DNA from: Virgibacillus_F flavescens
GTDB lineage: Bacteria > Bacillota > Bacilli > Bacillales > Amphibacillaceae
Reading direction: 5' to 3'
Length of the DNA: 64,000 nt
Assembly: GCF_050574275.1 (NCBI RefSeq)
Contig: NZ_CP192260.1
Span: forward strand, 1,674,001-1,738,000
The notes beneath the pieces were generated by a model, which was not told the DNA's origin, searched no databases, and saw only the letters and a list, made by a program, of their open reading frames with translations. Below, piece after piece: positions 16,085-25,219 of the stretch. Within the stretch, counting starts at the first letter, position 1. The number at the start of each line of letters is the position of its first letter. A program made the translations under genes and the position numbers.

Positions 16085-18961
16085 ATGGCTAGAAAATCAA
16101 TTGAAATAAAAGGTGCCAGAGCACATAATTTAAAAAATATTGATATAAATATTCCGAAAAATAAGCTGGTTGTTCTAACGGGTTTATCAGGTTCTGGTAA
16201 ATCGTCGCTTGCATTCGACACAATTTATGCAGAAGGTCAGCGCAGATACGTGGAATCCTTATCAGCATATGCACGTCAATTTTTAGGTCAGATGGATAAG
16301 CCGGATGTTGACTCGATCGAAGGACTTTCTCCTGCTATTTCAATCGACCAGAAAACAACTAGTAAGAACCCCCGCTCAACTGTAGGTACGGTTACGGAAA
16401 TATATGATTATCTGCGTCTGCTGTTCGCTCGGGTAGGCAGACCAACCTGTCCAAAACACGGGATAGAAATAAGTTCGCAGACTACTCAGCAAATCGTAGA
16501 CCAGATTCTTGAATTTCCGGAACGAACAAAGATGCAAATTCTTGCTCCTGTTATCTCCGGACGAAAGGGAGAACATGTAAAGGTCTTTGAACGTTTGAAA
16601 CAAGAAGGTTACGTGCGGGTTAGAGTAGATAATGAAATGCGTGAAATCACCGATGACATAAAGCTTGAGAAGAATAAAAAACATTCTATCGAAGTTGTAA
16701 TCGACCGTATCGTGATAAAAGAGGGCATAGCTACAAGGCTTGGTGATTCAATCGAGACCGCTTTAGGTCTAGGTGAAGGGAATCTTATTGTTGATGTAAT
16801 TGGTGAGAAAGAGCTTAAGTTCAGTGAAAATCATGCATGTCCTATATGTGGGTTTTCTATCAGCGAGCTTGAGCCTCGACTATTTTCGTTTAATAGCCCA
16901 TACGGTGCTTGCCAAACGTGTGACGGATTGGGAACTAATCTGGAAGTTGATCTTGATCTGGTTATTCCAGACTGGAGTAAATCGTTAAAGAAACATGCGA
17001 TTGCCGCATGGGAGCCAATTAGTTCACAGTACTATCCAGAACTCCTGAAGAGTGTCTGTAAACACTATGGCATTAACATGAGTACCCCTGTTAAGGATTT
17101 ACCTAAAGATCAGCTTGATAAAATCCTTTATGGAAGCGGGAAGGAAAAAATACATTTTCGTTATGTAAATGATTTTGGTGCTGTACGTGATAACACGGTC
17201 GAATTTGAAGGCGTATTAAGTAATATTAAGCGCAGATACCGTGATACATCATCTGACTTCATTCGGGAGCAGCTGGAAAAATACATGGCCCAAAAGCATT
17301 GTCCAACGTGTAAAGGATATCGCTTAAAAGAAGAAGCACTTGCTGTATTAATTAATAACAAACATATAAGCATGATAACTGACTATTCCATAACAGAAGC
17401 GATGGAGTTCTTTTCTAATCTTGATCTTTCAGAAAAGGAACGGAAAATTGCCCGAATGATCTTAAAAGAAATCTGTAATCGCATTGATTTCCTTGATAAT
17501 GTCGGACTGGACTATTTAACATTATCACGTGCTGCAGGTACACTGTCTGGTGGTGAAGCGCAGCGGATTCGACTTGCTACACAGATAGGTTCGGCGCTTA
17601 CTGGTGTTCTTTATGTGCTTGATGAACCTTCAATTGGGTTGCACCAACGCGATAATGACAGACTGATTGGAACGCTTAAGCGTATGCGTGATATGGATAA
17701 CACGCTAATCGTGGTAGAACATGATGAAGACACTATGCTTGCAGCAGATTATCTGATTGATATTGGTCCTGGCGCCGGCGAGCATGGTGGAGAAATTGTG
17801 GCAAGTGGAACACCGGAGAAAGTAATGAAGAACAAAGCATCGCTCACCGGTGATTACTTATCTGGAAAGAAGTATATTCCATTGCCAGCCAAACGCCGTA
17901 AACCAAAAAAAGCTGCGGTAGAGGTTGTTAATGCAGAGGAAAATAATTTAAAGAATGTCTCCGCTAAGTTTCCAATTGGTCTCATGACAGTGGTAACTGG
18001 TGTTTCCGGATCAGGAAAAAGTACGCTGGTAAATGAAATTCTCTATAAAGGATTAGCAAAATCGCTTTATCGCGGAAAACATAAGCCGGGAAAACATAAG
18101 AAAATTAATGGTACAAATAATGTCGAAAAAGTTATCGATATTGACCAGGCACCAATCGGAAGAACACCACGATCAAACCCTGCAACGTATACCGGTGTGT
18201 TTGACGATATACGTGATGTTTTTGCACAAACAAATGAAGCTAAAGTTCGTGGCTATAAAAAGGGACGCTTCAGTTTTAATGTGAAAGGCGGCCGCTGTGA
18301 AGCTTGCCGTGGAGATGGAATCATTAAAATTGAAATGCACTTTTTGCCAGATGTATATGTACCATGTGAAGTATGTCATGGTAAACGATATAACCGGGAA
18401 ACTCTTGAAATTAAGTACAAAGGAAAAAACATTGCAGAAATCTTGGAATTAACCATCGAAGAAGCAGTAGATTTCTTTGCAAACATTCCTAAAATAAGCC
18501 GAAAACTGCAAACGATACACGACGTTGGTTTAGGTTATATTAAATTAGGTCAACCTGCGACAACTTTATCAGGTGGTGAAGCACAGCGTGTCAAGCTGGC
18601 AAGCGAGCTGCACAAACGGTCGACCGGTAAATCTTTTTATATTTTAGATGAACCAACGACCGGACTGCATGTCGATGATATTAAACGACTGCTGGCTGTC
18701 CTGCAACGATTGGTGGATAATGGTGATACAGTCTTAATTATCGAGCATAATCTGGACGTAATTAAGACCGCCGATCATATCATTGACCTCGGACCTGAGG
18801 GTGGCGATCGTGGAGGTCAGATTATTGCTACCGGCAGCCCTGAACATATTGCAGAGCAAGAAGCATCTTACACCGGCCACTATTTAAAACCTATACTTGA
18901 ACGTGATCGAAAGCGTATGGAAATAGATATGGCTGAGAAAGAAAAAGTAGGATCTAACTAA
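16085..18961 (+). CDS. uvrA: Excinuclease ABC subunit A
   Basis: Damage-sensing ABC ATPase of excision repair, acting as a dimer. Start ATG 16085 uses a site inside the uvrB 3' end (GGCGGAGGGAT) and gives 958 residues. There are two ATPase modules: Walker A GLSGSGKSS and GVSGSGKST, signatures LSGGEAQR twice, and Walker B LYVLDEPSIGLH and FYILDEPTTGLH. Zinc modules show CPICG...CxxC and CEACRGDG...CEVCHGKRYN, plus CPTCKGYR in the insertion domain. It is co-transcribed with uvrB under the SOS box. Confidence 0.98.
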   Translation: MARKSIEIKGARAHNLKNIDINIPKNKLVVLTGLSGSGKSSLAFDTIYAEGQRRYVESLSAYARQFLGQMDKPDVDSIEGLSPAISIDQKTTSKNPRSTVGTVTEIYDYLRLLFARVGRPTCPKHGIEISSQTTQQIVDQILEFPERTKMQILAPVISGRKGEHVKVFERLKQEGYVRVRVDNEMREITDDIKLEKNKKHSIEVVIDRIVIKEGIATRLGDSIETALGLGEGNLIVDVIGEKELKFSENHACPICGFSISELEPRLFSFNSPYGACQTCDGLGTNLEVDLDLVIPDWSKSLKKHAIAAWEPISSQYYPELLKSVCKHYGINMSTPVKDLPKDQLDKILYGSGKEKIHFRYVNDFGAVRDNTVEFEGVLSNIKRRYRDTSSDFIREQLEKYMAQKHCPTCKGYRLKEEALAVLINNKHISMITDYSITEAMEFFSNLDLSEKERKIARMILKEICNRIDFLDNVGLDYLTLSRAAGTLSGGEAQRIRLATQIGSALTGVLYVLDEPSIGLHQRDNDRLIGTLKRMRDMDNTLIVVEHDEDTMLAADYLIDIGPGAGEHGGEIVASGTPEKVMKNKASLTGDYLSGKKYIPLPAKRRKPKKAAVEVVNAEENNLKNVSAKFPIGLMTVVTGVSGSGKSTLVNEILYKGLAKSLYRGKHKPGKHKKINGTNNVEKVIDIDQAPIGRTPRSNPATYTGVFDDIRDVFAQTNEAKVRGYKKGRFSFNVKGGRCEACRGDGIIKIEMHFLPDVYVPCEVCHGKRYNRETLEIKYKGKNIAEILELTIEEAVDFFANIPKISRKLQTIHDVGLGYIKLGQPATTLSGGEAQRVKLASELHKRSTGKSFYILDEPTTGLHVDDIKRLLAVLQRLVDNGDTVLIIEHNLDVIKTADHIIDLGPEGGDRGGQIIATGSPEHIAEQEASYTGHYLKPILERDRKRMEIDMAEKEKVGSN

Positions 18962-18965
18962 AAGG

Positions 18966-19003
18966 TAGTAGCCTCTCTTTATTGTGGAGGCTACTATTTT
19001 TTT
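18966..19003 (+). terminator. Terminator of uvrBA
   Basis: 10-bp stem (18966-18975 with 18987-18996) followed by a T7 tract. Confidence 0.9.
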
Positions 19004-19032
19004 GTGCAGTGGATTTGGTCTGGTGTATTGGT

Positions 19033-19296
19033 GGCTCGTATTACTTTGTAAGCGGCTTTTAATTCAATTGGTATGGCTTGTATTTCAGCGAGAGTGGCAC
19101 GTATTTGGCAGATCGGCACGTATTTTCGCTGATGTGGCTGGTAATCTAGCTGGTCTGGCTTGTATTATCAAGAAAGTGGCTAGTATTTCAGCGAGAGTGG
19201 CACGTATTTGGCAGATCGGCTTGTATTCACCGCGATGTGACTGGTAATCCAACTGGTCTGGCTCGTATTTCAGCCGGAGTGGCCCGTAACCGGCAC
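19033..19296. repeat. Degenerate 21-bp tandem array with a 103-bp higher-order period
   Basis: About thirteen consecutive units begin GGCNNGTATT and are mostly 21 bases (starts 19033, 19054, 19075, 19096, 19115, 19136, 19157, 19178, 19199, 19218, 19239, 19260, 19281). Every unit whose sixth base is considered aligns on GGC. Units at 19075-19177 (five units, 103 bases) recur at 19178-19280 in the same order, including the shortened 19-base second unit GGCACGTATTTGGCAGATC, which is identical in both. The array fills most of the 476-base gap between uvrA and yojF; nothing else is recognised there. Both strands stay open as possible heptapeptide-repeat frames, but no start is convincing. Confidence 0.8.
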
Positions 19297-19437
19297 AACA
19301 GCGTATCCACCCACACCAAGCAGCAGCATAAACGCACAAACTCAAATTAAATAAACAATGCTGGAACATAATTTTTGACGCGTATGACACAATTGGGTAA
19401 GGTGAATAAAGAAGGTAGTATAGGGAGGATTAATTTA

Positions 19438-19788
19438 ATGAAACCTATTGAAATAAATAACGTACAGGACATATTGGAACAATTTTGCAATAGAGAGGTT
19501 TATGTTCACCTAGAAACAACAAATGGCGCGTATGCCAGTCATTTTGACGATAAAGCATATAATGTAGGAGCATATATACGTAATGCAAAAGTGAAATTTA
19601 CGCAAGCGAAAATCGTTGGCAACGGAAAAACTTATCGCACTGGACTAAAAATGGATCTTGGCTGGATATATGCTGAGGGTCTTACAGATTGTGAGCTGGA
19701 CAAAGATAATCGTTTATTAATGGCCGGCCATGATCGAGAAGGCAGATTAATGGTTTCACTTGAAATCAGTGATACTCCATTTAATTAG
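19438..19788 (+). CDS. yojF: YojF family protein (DUF1806)
   Basis: A 116-residue protein of unknown biochemical role that accompanies BshB2 (YojG) in Bacillus. Start ATG 19438 behind AGGGAGGAT; an upstream in-frame extension enters non-coding sequence. No membrane segment or signal. Typical YojF features are the N-terminal VQDILEQFCNREVYVHLETT and GAYIRNAKVKFTQAKI segments. It is followed after about 33 bases by bshB2, so an auxiliary role in bacillithiol metabolism is inferred from the pairing only. Confidence 0.85.
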   Translation: MKPIEINNVQDILEQFCNREVYVHLETTNGAYASHFDDKAYNVGAYIRNAKVKFTQAKIVGNGKTYRTGLKMDLGWIYAEGLTDCELDKDNRLLMAGHDREGRLMVSLEISDTPFN

Positions 19789-19821
19789 TAATGAGAATCA
19801 AACAAAGGAATGGTGAATAGA

Positions 19822-20490
19822 ATGGAAAAGCATGTAGTAGTTATATATCCGCATCCAGATGATGAGTCATTTGGTGCATCTGGAACAATTACCACATTTC
19901 GTGAACAAGGTGTTCCTGTTACATATTTATGCGGGACATTAGGCGAAATGGGACGAAATATGGGATCACCAACTTTTGCTAACCGGGAAACATTACCTGA
20001 AATTCGTAAAGAAGAACTTCATGAGGCGTGTAAGGTTCTGGATGTGGATCTTCGTATGCTGGGCTATCGCGATAAGACTTTGGAATTTGAAGACCGCACG
20101 GAAGTGGCAAAGCATTTAAAACGTGTGCTGGAAGAAATTGATCCGAGTTTAGTGATTACACATTATCCAGGTCATGCTGTTCATCCTGATCATGATGCGC
20201 TTGGTGCTGCAGCAATTGAAGCGGTTCGTTTAATGGATCCAGATTCGCGTCCAACTGTCTGGGCTCAGGCAATTACGAATACCCACTATGAAGATTTAGG
20301 TAAACCAGATGTAAGTAACGATATTACAGCTCATTTCGATAAAAAAATGGAAGCTATTTCTGCACACAAATCTCAAGCAGATGGAATCCTAAGTAAGTTC
20401 CGGGAAAATCCGGACCTTGCTCCTGATCTAAAGGAAGAGGCTAAAAAAAGATTAGGTAAAGAACAATTTTATACGTGGAAGTACGATTGA
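19822..20490 (+). CDS. bshB2: Bacillithiol biosynthesis deacetylase BshB2
   Basis: Zinc hydrolase of the LmbE-like PIG-L family that deacetylates GlcNAc-malate to GlcN-malate in bacillithiol synthesis; a paralogue of BshB1. The 222 residues begin at ATG 19822 (ATG 19810 overlaps the ribosome site). Metal and catalytic motifs are PHPDDESFG near the N terminus and the distal HPDHDALG motif. It is paired with yojF as in B. subtilis yojFG. The choice of BshB2 over BshB1 rests on this pairing and sequence type. Confidence 0.9.
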   Translation: MEKHVVVIYPHPDDESFGASGTITTFREQGVPVTYLCGTLGEMGRNMGSPTFANRETLPEIRKEELHEACKVLDVDLRMLGYRDKTLEFEDRTEVAKHLKRVLEEIDPSLVITHYPGHAVHPDHDALGAAAIEAVRLMDPDSRPTVWAQAITNTHYEDLGKPDVSNDITAHFDKKMEAISAHKSQADGILSKFRENPDLAPDLKEEAKKRLGKEQFYTWKYD

Positions 20491-20517
20491 TAAGCGGTTT
20501 AAGGAGGTCTACACAGT

Positions 20518-20712
20518 ATGAAACGTCTAACCAGATCGAAATCTAATAAGATGATTTCAGGTGTGCTTGGTGGCTTAGCCAATTACTTTGAGATAGATGC
20601 AACAATTGTGCGGCTAGCATTCGTTGTTTTAACATTTATGAGTGTATTTACGCTTGTTATTATTTATTTTGCAGCTGCAATGATTATACCGAGTGAACAG
20701 GAGATAGATTAA
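20518..20712 (+). CDS. yvlC: PspC domain membrane protein
   Basis: A 64-residue protein made almost entirely of a PspC domain: basic N terminus, GVLGGLANYFEID motif, then one membrane segment (about residues 33-57). Excellent site AAGGAGGT. The stop overlaps the start of the next gene (TAATG). It occupies the place of B. subtilis yvlC, a member of the LiaR/SigW-associated yvl group, upstream of hprK. Likely an envelope-stress component; no direct regulatory site was seen. Confidence 0.85.
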   Translation: MKRLTRSKSNKMISGVLGGLANYFEIDATIVRLAFVVLTFMSVFTLVIIYFAAAMIIPSEQEID

Positions 20713-21065
20713 TGCTAAAATGGTTTGTATCAATATTTTTGAATGCAGTAACGCTGATTGTAGTTGCCCAGTTATTCCAAAGTTTTTATTTGGATGGCTT
20801 CGGCATCGCACTTATAGCCAGTATTATACTGGCAGTTCTAAATATTATTGTGAAACCAATCCTGATTCTATTAACACTGCCGATAACATTTGTGACATTT
20901 GGATTGTTTCTGTTTGTAATTAACGCGATAACCCTAATGATTACGCAAGGGTTAATGGGAGAAGCATTCGTAATTAATGGATTTGGATTTGCTATTATTG
21001 CATCCATTCTCATTTCTATACTCAATTTAATATTGAACCAGTTAATAAAAGACACCATAAAATAA
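20712..21065 (+). CDS. yvlD: Phage-holin-family membrane protein YvlD
   Basis: 117 residues with four hydrophobic segments and very few charged residues, the membrane protein family YvlD (formerly phage holin family 4 type). It is translationally coupled to the PspC gene by a one-base overlap and followed by a terminator. Function is unknown; in B. subtilis the yvlABCD operon responds to envelope stress. The name does not imply lysis. Confidence 0.85.
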   Translation: MLKWFVSIFLNAVTLIVVAQLFQSFYLDGFGIALIASIILAVLNIIVKPILILLTLPITFVTFGLFLFVINAITLMITQGLMGEAFVINGFGFAIIASILISILNLILNQLIKDTIK

Positions 21066-21071
21066 ACAATT

Positions 21072-21097
21072 CGCAGGCAAAAAACCTGCGTTTTTTT
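21072..21097 (+). terminator. Terminator after yvlD
   Basis: Stem CGCAGG/CCTGCG (21072-21077, 21085-21090) followed by T7. Confidence 0.85.
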
Positions 21098-21135
21098 ACG
21101 GTTAATTTCTTTTAATTCTGCCAGTTGAAAATATA

Positions 21136-21144
21136 TGCTACAAT
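21136..21144 (+). promoter_or_regulatory. Extended -10 promoter of hprK
   Basis: TGC-TACAAT (21136-21144), 39 bases before the hprK start and just after the upstream terminator. The -35 is weak. Confidence 0.5.
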
Positions 21145-21183
21145 GAAAAACAGTTAGGTTCTGATTATGCGGAGGGACACAAA

Positions 21184-22113
21184 ATGACAATTGTTCGAAC
21201 AGAAGATCTTTTAGACAATTTTAATTTGACATTAGTTGCAGGGAAAGATGGCGTACATAGGGAAATTACAACAAGCGACATTGCTCGACCAGGTATTCAA
21301 ATCACAGGCTTTTTTAAGTATTATCCAAAAGAACGTCTGCAGTTAATTGGCAAGACGGAAATGGCTTATTTTTTGGAACTGAGTGAAGAGTTACAGCGGG
21401 AGCGATTTGATCGACTTTGCACAGACGTGACACCAGGAATCGTCGTCACACGGGATATGGAGATCCCTAAAGTGATGATTGATGCAGCGAATGCATCTGG
21501 TGTGCCGATTTTGCATTCTCCAAGAAAAACAACGCGTGTTATAAGCAGGTTAACCAACTATCTTGAGGCAAAATTTGCCCCGTCAACCGCAATCCACGGT
21601 GTATTGGTGGATATATATGGTGTTGGTGTCCTGATTACTGGTCAAAGTGGTGTTGGTAAAAGTGAAACTGCACTTGAACTAGTGAAACGCGGCCATCGTC
21701 TGGTAGCAGACGATAGTGTGGAAATTCGTCAGGAAGACTATGATAGTCTCATTGGTAACTCACCACCACTTATTGAGCATTTACTGGAAATTAGGGGTCT
21801 TGGCATCATTAATGTCATGACACTCTTTGGTGCAGGATCTGTAAGGAATTACAAGAAAATATCGTTGATTATTCATTTGGAGATTTGGGATAAAGAAAAG
21901 CAATACGATCGATTGGGACTTGATGAAGATCATATGAAAATTATGGATGTAAACGTACCAAAAGCTGTAATTCCAGTTCGTCCTGGTCGTAACTTAGCAG
22001 TCATTATTGAAGTGGCTTCTATGAATTTCAGGTTAAAACGTATGGGTGTAAATGCTGCTGAAGAATTTTCGGAGCGGTTATCAGGTATGATTGATCAGGG
22101 AAATGAGAAATAA
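21184..22113 (+). CDS. hprK: HPr kinase/phosphorylase
   Basis: Bifunctional enzyme that phosphorylates HPr and Crh on Ser46 at high fructose-1,6-bisphosphate and dephosphorylates them with phosphate, making pyrophosphate. The 309 residues contain Walker A GQSGVGKSE (from residue 153), ADDSVEIRQ, and the family signature LEIRGLGIINVMTLFG. It heads hprK-lgt-yvoD-ppaX-yvoF. PpaX removes the pyrophosphate made by the phosphorylase reaction, and the target Crh is encoded at 35537. Good site GGAGGG. Confidence 0.98.
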   Translation: MTIVRTEDLLDNFNLTLVAGKDGVHREITTSDIARPGIQITGFFKYYPKERLQLIGKTEMAYFLELSEELQRERFDRLCTDVTPGIVVTRDMEIPKVMIDAANASGVPILHSPRKTTRVISRLTNYLEAKFAPSTAIHGVLVDIYGVGVLITGQSGVGKSETALELVKRGHRLVADDSVEIRQEDYDSLIGNSPPLIEHLLEIRGLGIINVMTLFGAGSVRNYKKISLIIHLEIWDKEKQYDRLGLDEDHMKIMDVNVPKAVIPVRPGRNLAVIIEVASMNFRLKRMGVNAAEEFSERLSGMIDQGNEK

Positions 22114-22131
22114 TAGAGTGGAGTGGTCATT

Positions 22132-22974
22132 ATGACATGCAGTGCACCGGCACTTGACCGGGTATTAATAGAGATAGGTCCGTTAACTATTTACTGGTAT
22201 GGGTTAATTATTGCACTCGGCGCTTTTCTGGGTTTGTATTTAGCTACAAAGGAATCAGATCGTTTAGGGCTGAAAAAAGATATATTTGTTGATTTAGTTG
22301 TTTTTGCAATTCCAATTGCAATACTATCTGCTCGAATTTACTATGTTATTTTTGAGTGGGAAGAATATGCTGGTGGTCCATGGTGGGATATTTTTGCGAT
22401 TTGGAATGGTGGAATTGCTATCCATGGTGCATTAATCGGTTCGGTATTAACTGCGTTAGTATATGCTCGCATGAAAAAAGTATCATTTTGGCAACTGGTT
22501 GACATTGCTGCACCTGGTATTATTCTGGGACAGGCTATTGGCCGCTGGGGTAACTTTATGAACCAGGAAGCACATGGTGGTCCAGTTTCAGAATCTACAT
22601 ATAATAGCTTTCATCAATACTTGCCTGATTTCGTAATGAACCAGATGTGTATTGATGGAACCATGTATCATCCTACTTTTTTATATGAGTCTTTCTGGAA
22701 CATTCTGGTGTTAATTTTATTACTGGTATTACGCAGATACAATCCATTGCGTGGTGAAGTATTCTTAAGCTATGTTATTTCGTATTCGGTAGGTCGATTC
22801 TTTATCGAAGCTATGCGTACAGATAGTCTATATGTTGTAGGTCAACTGCGTGCAGCACAGCTCATTTCAGTAATACTTGTCGTTGGTGCTGTTGCGTTAA
22901 TTATCTACCGAAGAAAGTCTAAGCAGGTTGACAGACGTTACGATGGGACTAAAATTTCAATGAAGCGAAAATAA
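22132..22974 (+). CDS. lgt: Prolipoprotein diacylglyceryl transferase
   Basis: Transfers diacylglyceryl from phosphatidylglycerol to the lipobox Cys of prolipoproteins in the membrane. Start ATG 22132 behind GAGTGGAG gives 280 residues (GTG 22123 is the less likely alternative). Seven hydrophobic segments. Signature motifs are YWYGLIIALGA, the catalytic HGALIG and GRWGNFMNQEAHG. It would process the lipoproteins in this window (CccB, the YtkA-like protein and the 47.6-kb lipoprotein). Confidence 0.97.
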   Translation: MTCSAPALDRVLIEIGPLTIYWYGLIIALGAFLGLYLATKESDRLGLKKDIFVDLVVFAIPIAILSARIYYVIFEWEEYAGGPWWDIFAIWNGGIAIHGALIGSVLTALVYARMKKVSFWQLVDIAAPGIILGQAIGRWGNFMNQEAHGGPVSESTYNSFHQYLPDFVMNQMCIDGTMYHPTFLYESFWNILVLILLLVLRRYNPLRGEVFLSYVISYSVGRFFIEAMRTDSLYVVGQLRAAQLISVILVVGAVALIIYRRKSKQVDRRYDGTKISMKRK

Positions 22975-23000
22975 TACGTTCAGCAGGAAGAGGGATAGTT

Positions 23001-23960
23001 GTGTCTGGTATTTTTCAACGTGGATTGAAACAGGGATTAAGCGTAACGTGGACACTAGGAAAAGTCATTTTTCCTATAACATTATTTATAACTATTTTGC
23101 AATATACACCGGTCTTACCTTGGATTATTGAAAAAATCAGCCCTGTGGTTGGCTTGTTCGGATTGTCAGGTGAAGCAGCCGTCCCACTAGTGCTTGGAAA
23201 TGCATTGAATCTATACGCTGGAATCGCGGCGATCGTTTCGTTCGATTTCTCTGTAAAAGAAGTCTTTACGATGGCAATGATGCTTTCGTTTTCGCACAAT
23301 CTGTTCATTGAATCGACTGTAGCCTCCAGGGTTGGTGTAAGCGCCTGGTTCATTGGTGGAATCAGAGTTACGCTTGCGATAATAGCCGGTGCAGCCATTC
23401 ATCTACTTTGGGATGGCGGTGCTGAGCAGGCTCAATATGGTTTTATTTCCTCGTCTCAACAGGATCTGAATGGATGGAGTGAAATAGTGTGGTATGGTCT
23501 GCAAACTTCACTGCTTGCGGTAGTTCAGCTGGCACTTATTGTCATACCACTGATGGTAATCATGCAATATTTACGTGAAAAAGGGTGGCTGACTAAATTT
23601 TCAAATGGATTAGCTCCTTTCACTAAATTATTAGGTATGGAAAAAAATACATCAATGACATTAGTTGCCGGGCTAACAATTGGTTTGGCGTATGGTGCTG
23701 GACTTATGATTCAGGCTGTTAAAGAAGATGGCGTGTCGAAGCGGGATATGTATTTGGCACTGATATTCCTCGTGTCGTGTCACGCAGTTGTGGAGGATAC
23801 ACTGATCTTCATTCCACTGGGTATTCCTGTCTGGCCATTGCTTGTCATTCGGTTATTAACAGCCATATTATTAACCATTATTGTTTCACTGTTGTGGAAA
23901 CGAACAGAACATGTAAAAAGAAAGGAATCGTCAAATGAAAATTCATACAATACTTTTTGA
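23001..23960 (+). CDS. yvoD: Nucleoside recognition (Gate) domain membrane protein
   Basis: 319 residues, start GTG 23001 behind GGAAGAGGGA. About eight to nine hydrophobic segments with two nucleoside-recognition (Gate) domains, also seen in SpoIIM/SpmA-type proteins. It holds the position of B. subtilis yvoD between lgt and ppaX and overlaps ppaX by 26 bases. Transport substrate is unknown; the domain name does not prove nucleoside binding. Confidence 0.82.
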   Translation: MSGIFQRGLKQGLSVTWTLGKVIFPITLFITILQYTPVLPWIIEKISPVVGLFGLSGEAAVPLVLGNALNLYAGIAAIVSFDFSVKEVFTMAMMLSFSHNLFIESTVASRVGVSAWFIGGIRVTLAIIAGAAIHLLWDGGAEQAQYGFISSSQQDLNGWSEIVWYGLQTSLLAVVQLALIVIPLMVIMQYLREKGWLTKFSNGLAPFTKLLGMEKNTSMTLVAGLTIGLAYGAGLMIQAVKEDGVSKRDMYLALIFLVSCHAVVEDTLIFIPLGIPVWPLLVIRLLTAILLTIIVSLLWKRTEHVKRKESSNENSYNTF

Positions 23961-24570
23961 TCTTGATGGTACATTAATCGATACAAATGAATTAATAATT
24001 GCTTCTTTTTTTCATACTTTTGAGCATTACAATTTACCAATTACCCGGGAAGAAATCCTTCCGTTTATTGGTCCTTCATTAAAGGATACGTTTGATAAGG
24101 TTAGTCCTGATAATTCAGCGGAAATGGTCCAGACGTATCGCAAACATAATCTGCATCACCATGATAGTTATGTTGAAGCATATCCTTACGTAATTGAAAC
24201 GTTAAAGCGTTTAAGGGAAGAGAATATTAAGATAGGGATTGTTACAACTAAAATGCGTACTGGTGTAAACATGGGGTTAAAGCTGGTAGGACTGGAAGAA
24301 CTGGTTGATACCGTGGTTACGCTGGATGATGTCACACATGCTAAACCTCATCCAGAACCGATCTATATGGCAATGAAGGAACTTGGAGCGGATCCTTCGA
24401 CCACGTTAATGGTAGGCGATAATTATCACGATATTGAAGCAGGGCAAAATGCAGGTGTGCAGACGGCTGGTGTTGCCTGGAGTATTAAAGGAAGAGAGAC
24501 ATTGGCGAAGCTGAACCCAACGTATATGCTTGAAGACATGCGTGATTTGTATTCAATTGTAGGAGTGTGA
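23935..24570 (+). CDS. ppaX: Pyrophosphatase PpaX
   Basis: HAD-family phosphatase that hydrolyses pyrophosphate released when HprK dephosphorylates P-Ser-HPr. 211 residues; HAD motif I FDLDGTLIDT, motif II VTTK, motif III Lys (AKPHPEP) and motif IV VGDNYHDIEAG, with an alpha-helical cap. The start lies inside the yvoD 3' end (26-base overlap, site AAAGGAATCG), so coupling is likely. Phosphoglycolate phosphatase is the look-alike; the hprK operon supports PpaX. Confidence 0.93.
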   Translation: MKIHTILFDLDGTLIDTNELIIASFFHTFEHYNLPITREEILPFIGPSLKDTFDKVSPDNSAEMVQTYRKHNLHHHDSYVEAYPYVIETLKRLREENIKIGIVTTKMRTGVNMGLKLVGLEELVDTVVTLDDVTHAKPHPEPIYMAMKELGADPSTTLMVGDNYHDIEAGQNAGVQTAGVAWSIKGRETLAKLNPTYMLEDMRDLYSIVGV

Positions 24571-24573
24571 CCA

Positions 24574-25092
24574 ATGCGGGATACGAAGCGATACAGAGTG
24601 GAAAAAGATAACTCATTATGGCAAATTTACGAGACTGTTTCTTTTTGGAAGGTAATGAAGAATTTCATTGTCATTCAATTAGCACGGTATTCTCCGTTTT
24701 TGTCTATGAAAATTTGGCTGTATCGTAATCTTTTGCACATGAGGGTTGGTAAAAAAACAGCATTTGCTCTGATGGTTATGCCTGATGTTATGTTTCCTGA
24801 AAAAATTTCGGTAGGAACGAATTCGATTATAGGCTATAATACAACGATACTGGCCCATGAATATTTAATTAGTGAATATCGTATTGGAGAAGTCAGCATT
24901 GGGAACAACGTTATGGTTGGAGCAAATAGCACTATTTTACCGGGCGTAACGATTGGAAATAACGCTATAATTTCAGCTGGAACGCTGGTACATAAAGATG
25001 TTCCGGAAGGCTGTTTTGTTGGTGGAAATCCAATGAAAATCATTTATACAAAAGAAGTAATGGAACAAAGATCGATGGATGATATATTTTAA
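24574..25092 (+). CDS. yvoF: Hexapeptide-repeat acyltransferase YvoF
   Basis: 172 residues; a left-handed beta-helix of [LIV]GxxxX repeats from about residue 55 (GTNSIIGYNTTI, IGNNVMVGANSTI, IGNNAIISAGTLV) and the VGGNPMKII end motif of the maltose/galactoside O-acetyltransferase group. Four bases after ppaX and last in the hprK operon, as B. subtilis yvoF. Acceptor is unknown. The N-terminal 55 residues are longer than in plain acetyltransferases. Confidence 0.88.
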   Translation: MRDTKRYRVEKDNSLWQIYETVSFWKVMKNFIVIQLARYSPFLSMKIWLYRNLLHMRVGKKTAFALMVMPDVMFPEKISVGTNSIIGYNTTILAHEYLISEYRIGEVSIGNNVMVGANSTILPGVTIGNNAIISAGTLVHKDVPEGCFVGGNPMKIIYTKEVMEQRSMDDIF

Positions 25093-25100
25093 CTATGCAA

Positions 25101-25158
25101 GAGGTACCAGGCACATTCTCCAGTTAACTGGAAAATGTGCCTGGTACCTCGCTTTTTT
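25101..25158. repeat. 50-bp palindrome with T tract (REP-like; likely terminator)
   Basis: Bases 25101-25125 and 25126-25150 are inverted complements with one mismatch and no loop (GAGGTACCAGGCAC ... GTGCCTGGTACCTC), followed by GCTTTTTT. It ends the hprK operon 70 bases before glpF and could act as a terminator for both strands. Confidence 0.8.
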
Positions 25159-25219
25159 AGTTTACGTATAGTTGAGAAGTGGTATTTATATATAGAACGT
25201 AATAAAGGGGTGGGTTAAT

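Noticed and set aside
19033..19296. CRISPR-like array
   Set aside because: Units are adjacent with no unique spacers, units are degenerate, and no cas genes are near; it is a tandem repeat.
18984..19390. Open frames on both strands across the 21-bp array (87 and 101 codons)
   Set aside because: They arise because the 21-base unit keeps frame; no convincing ribosome site and they run into the uvrA terminator.
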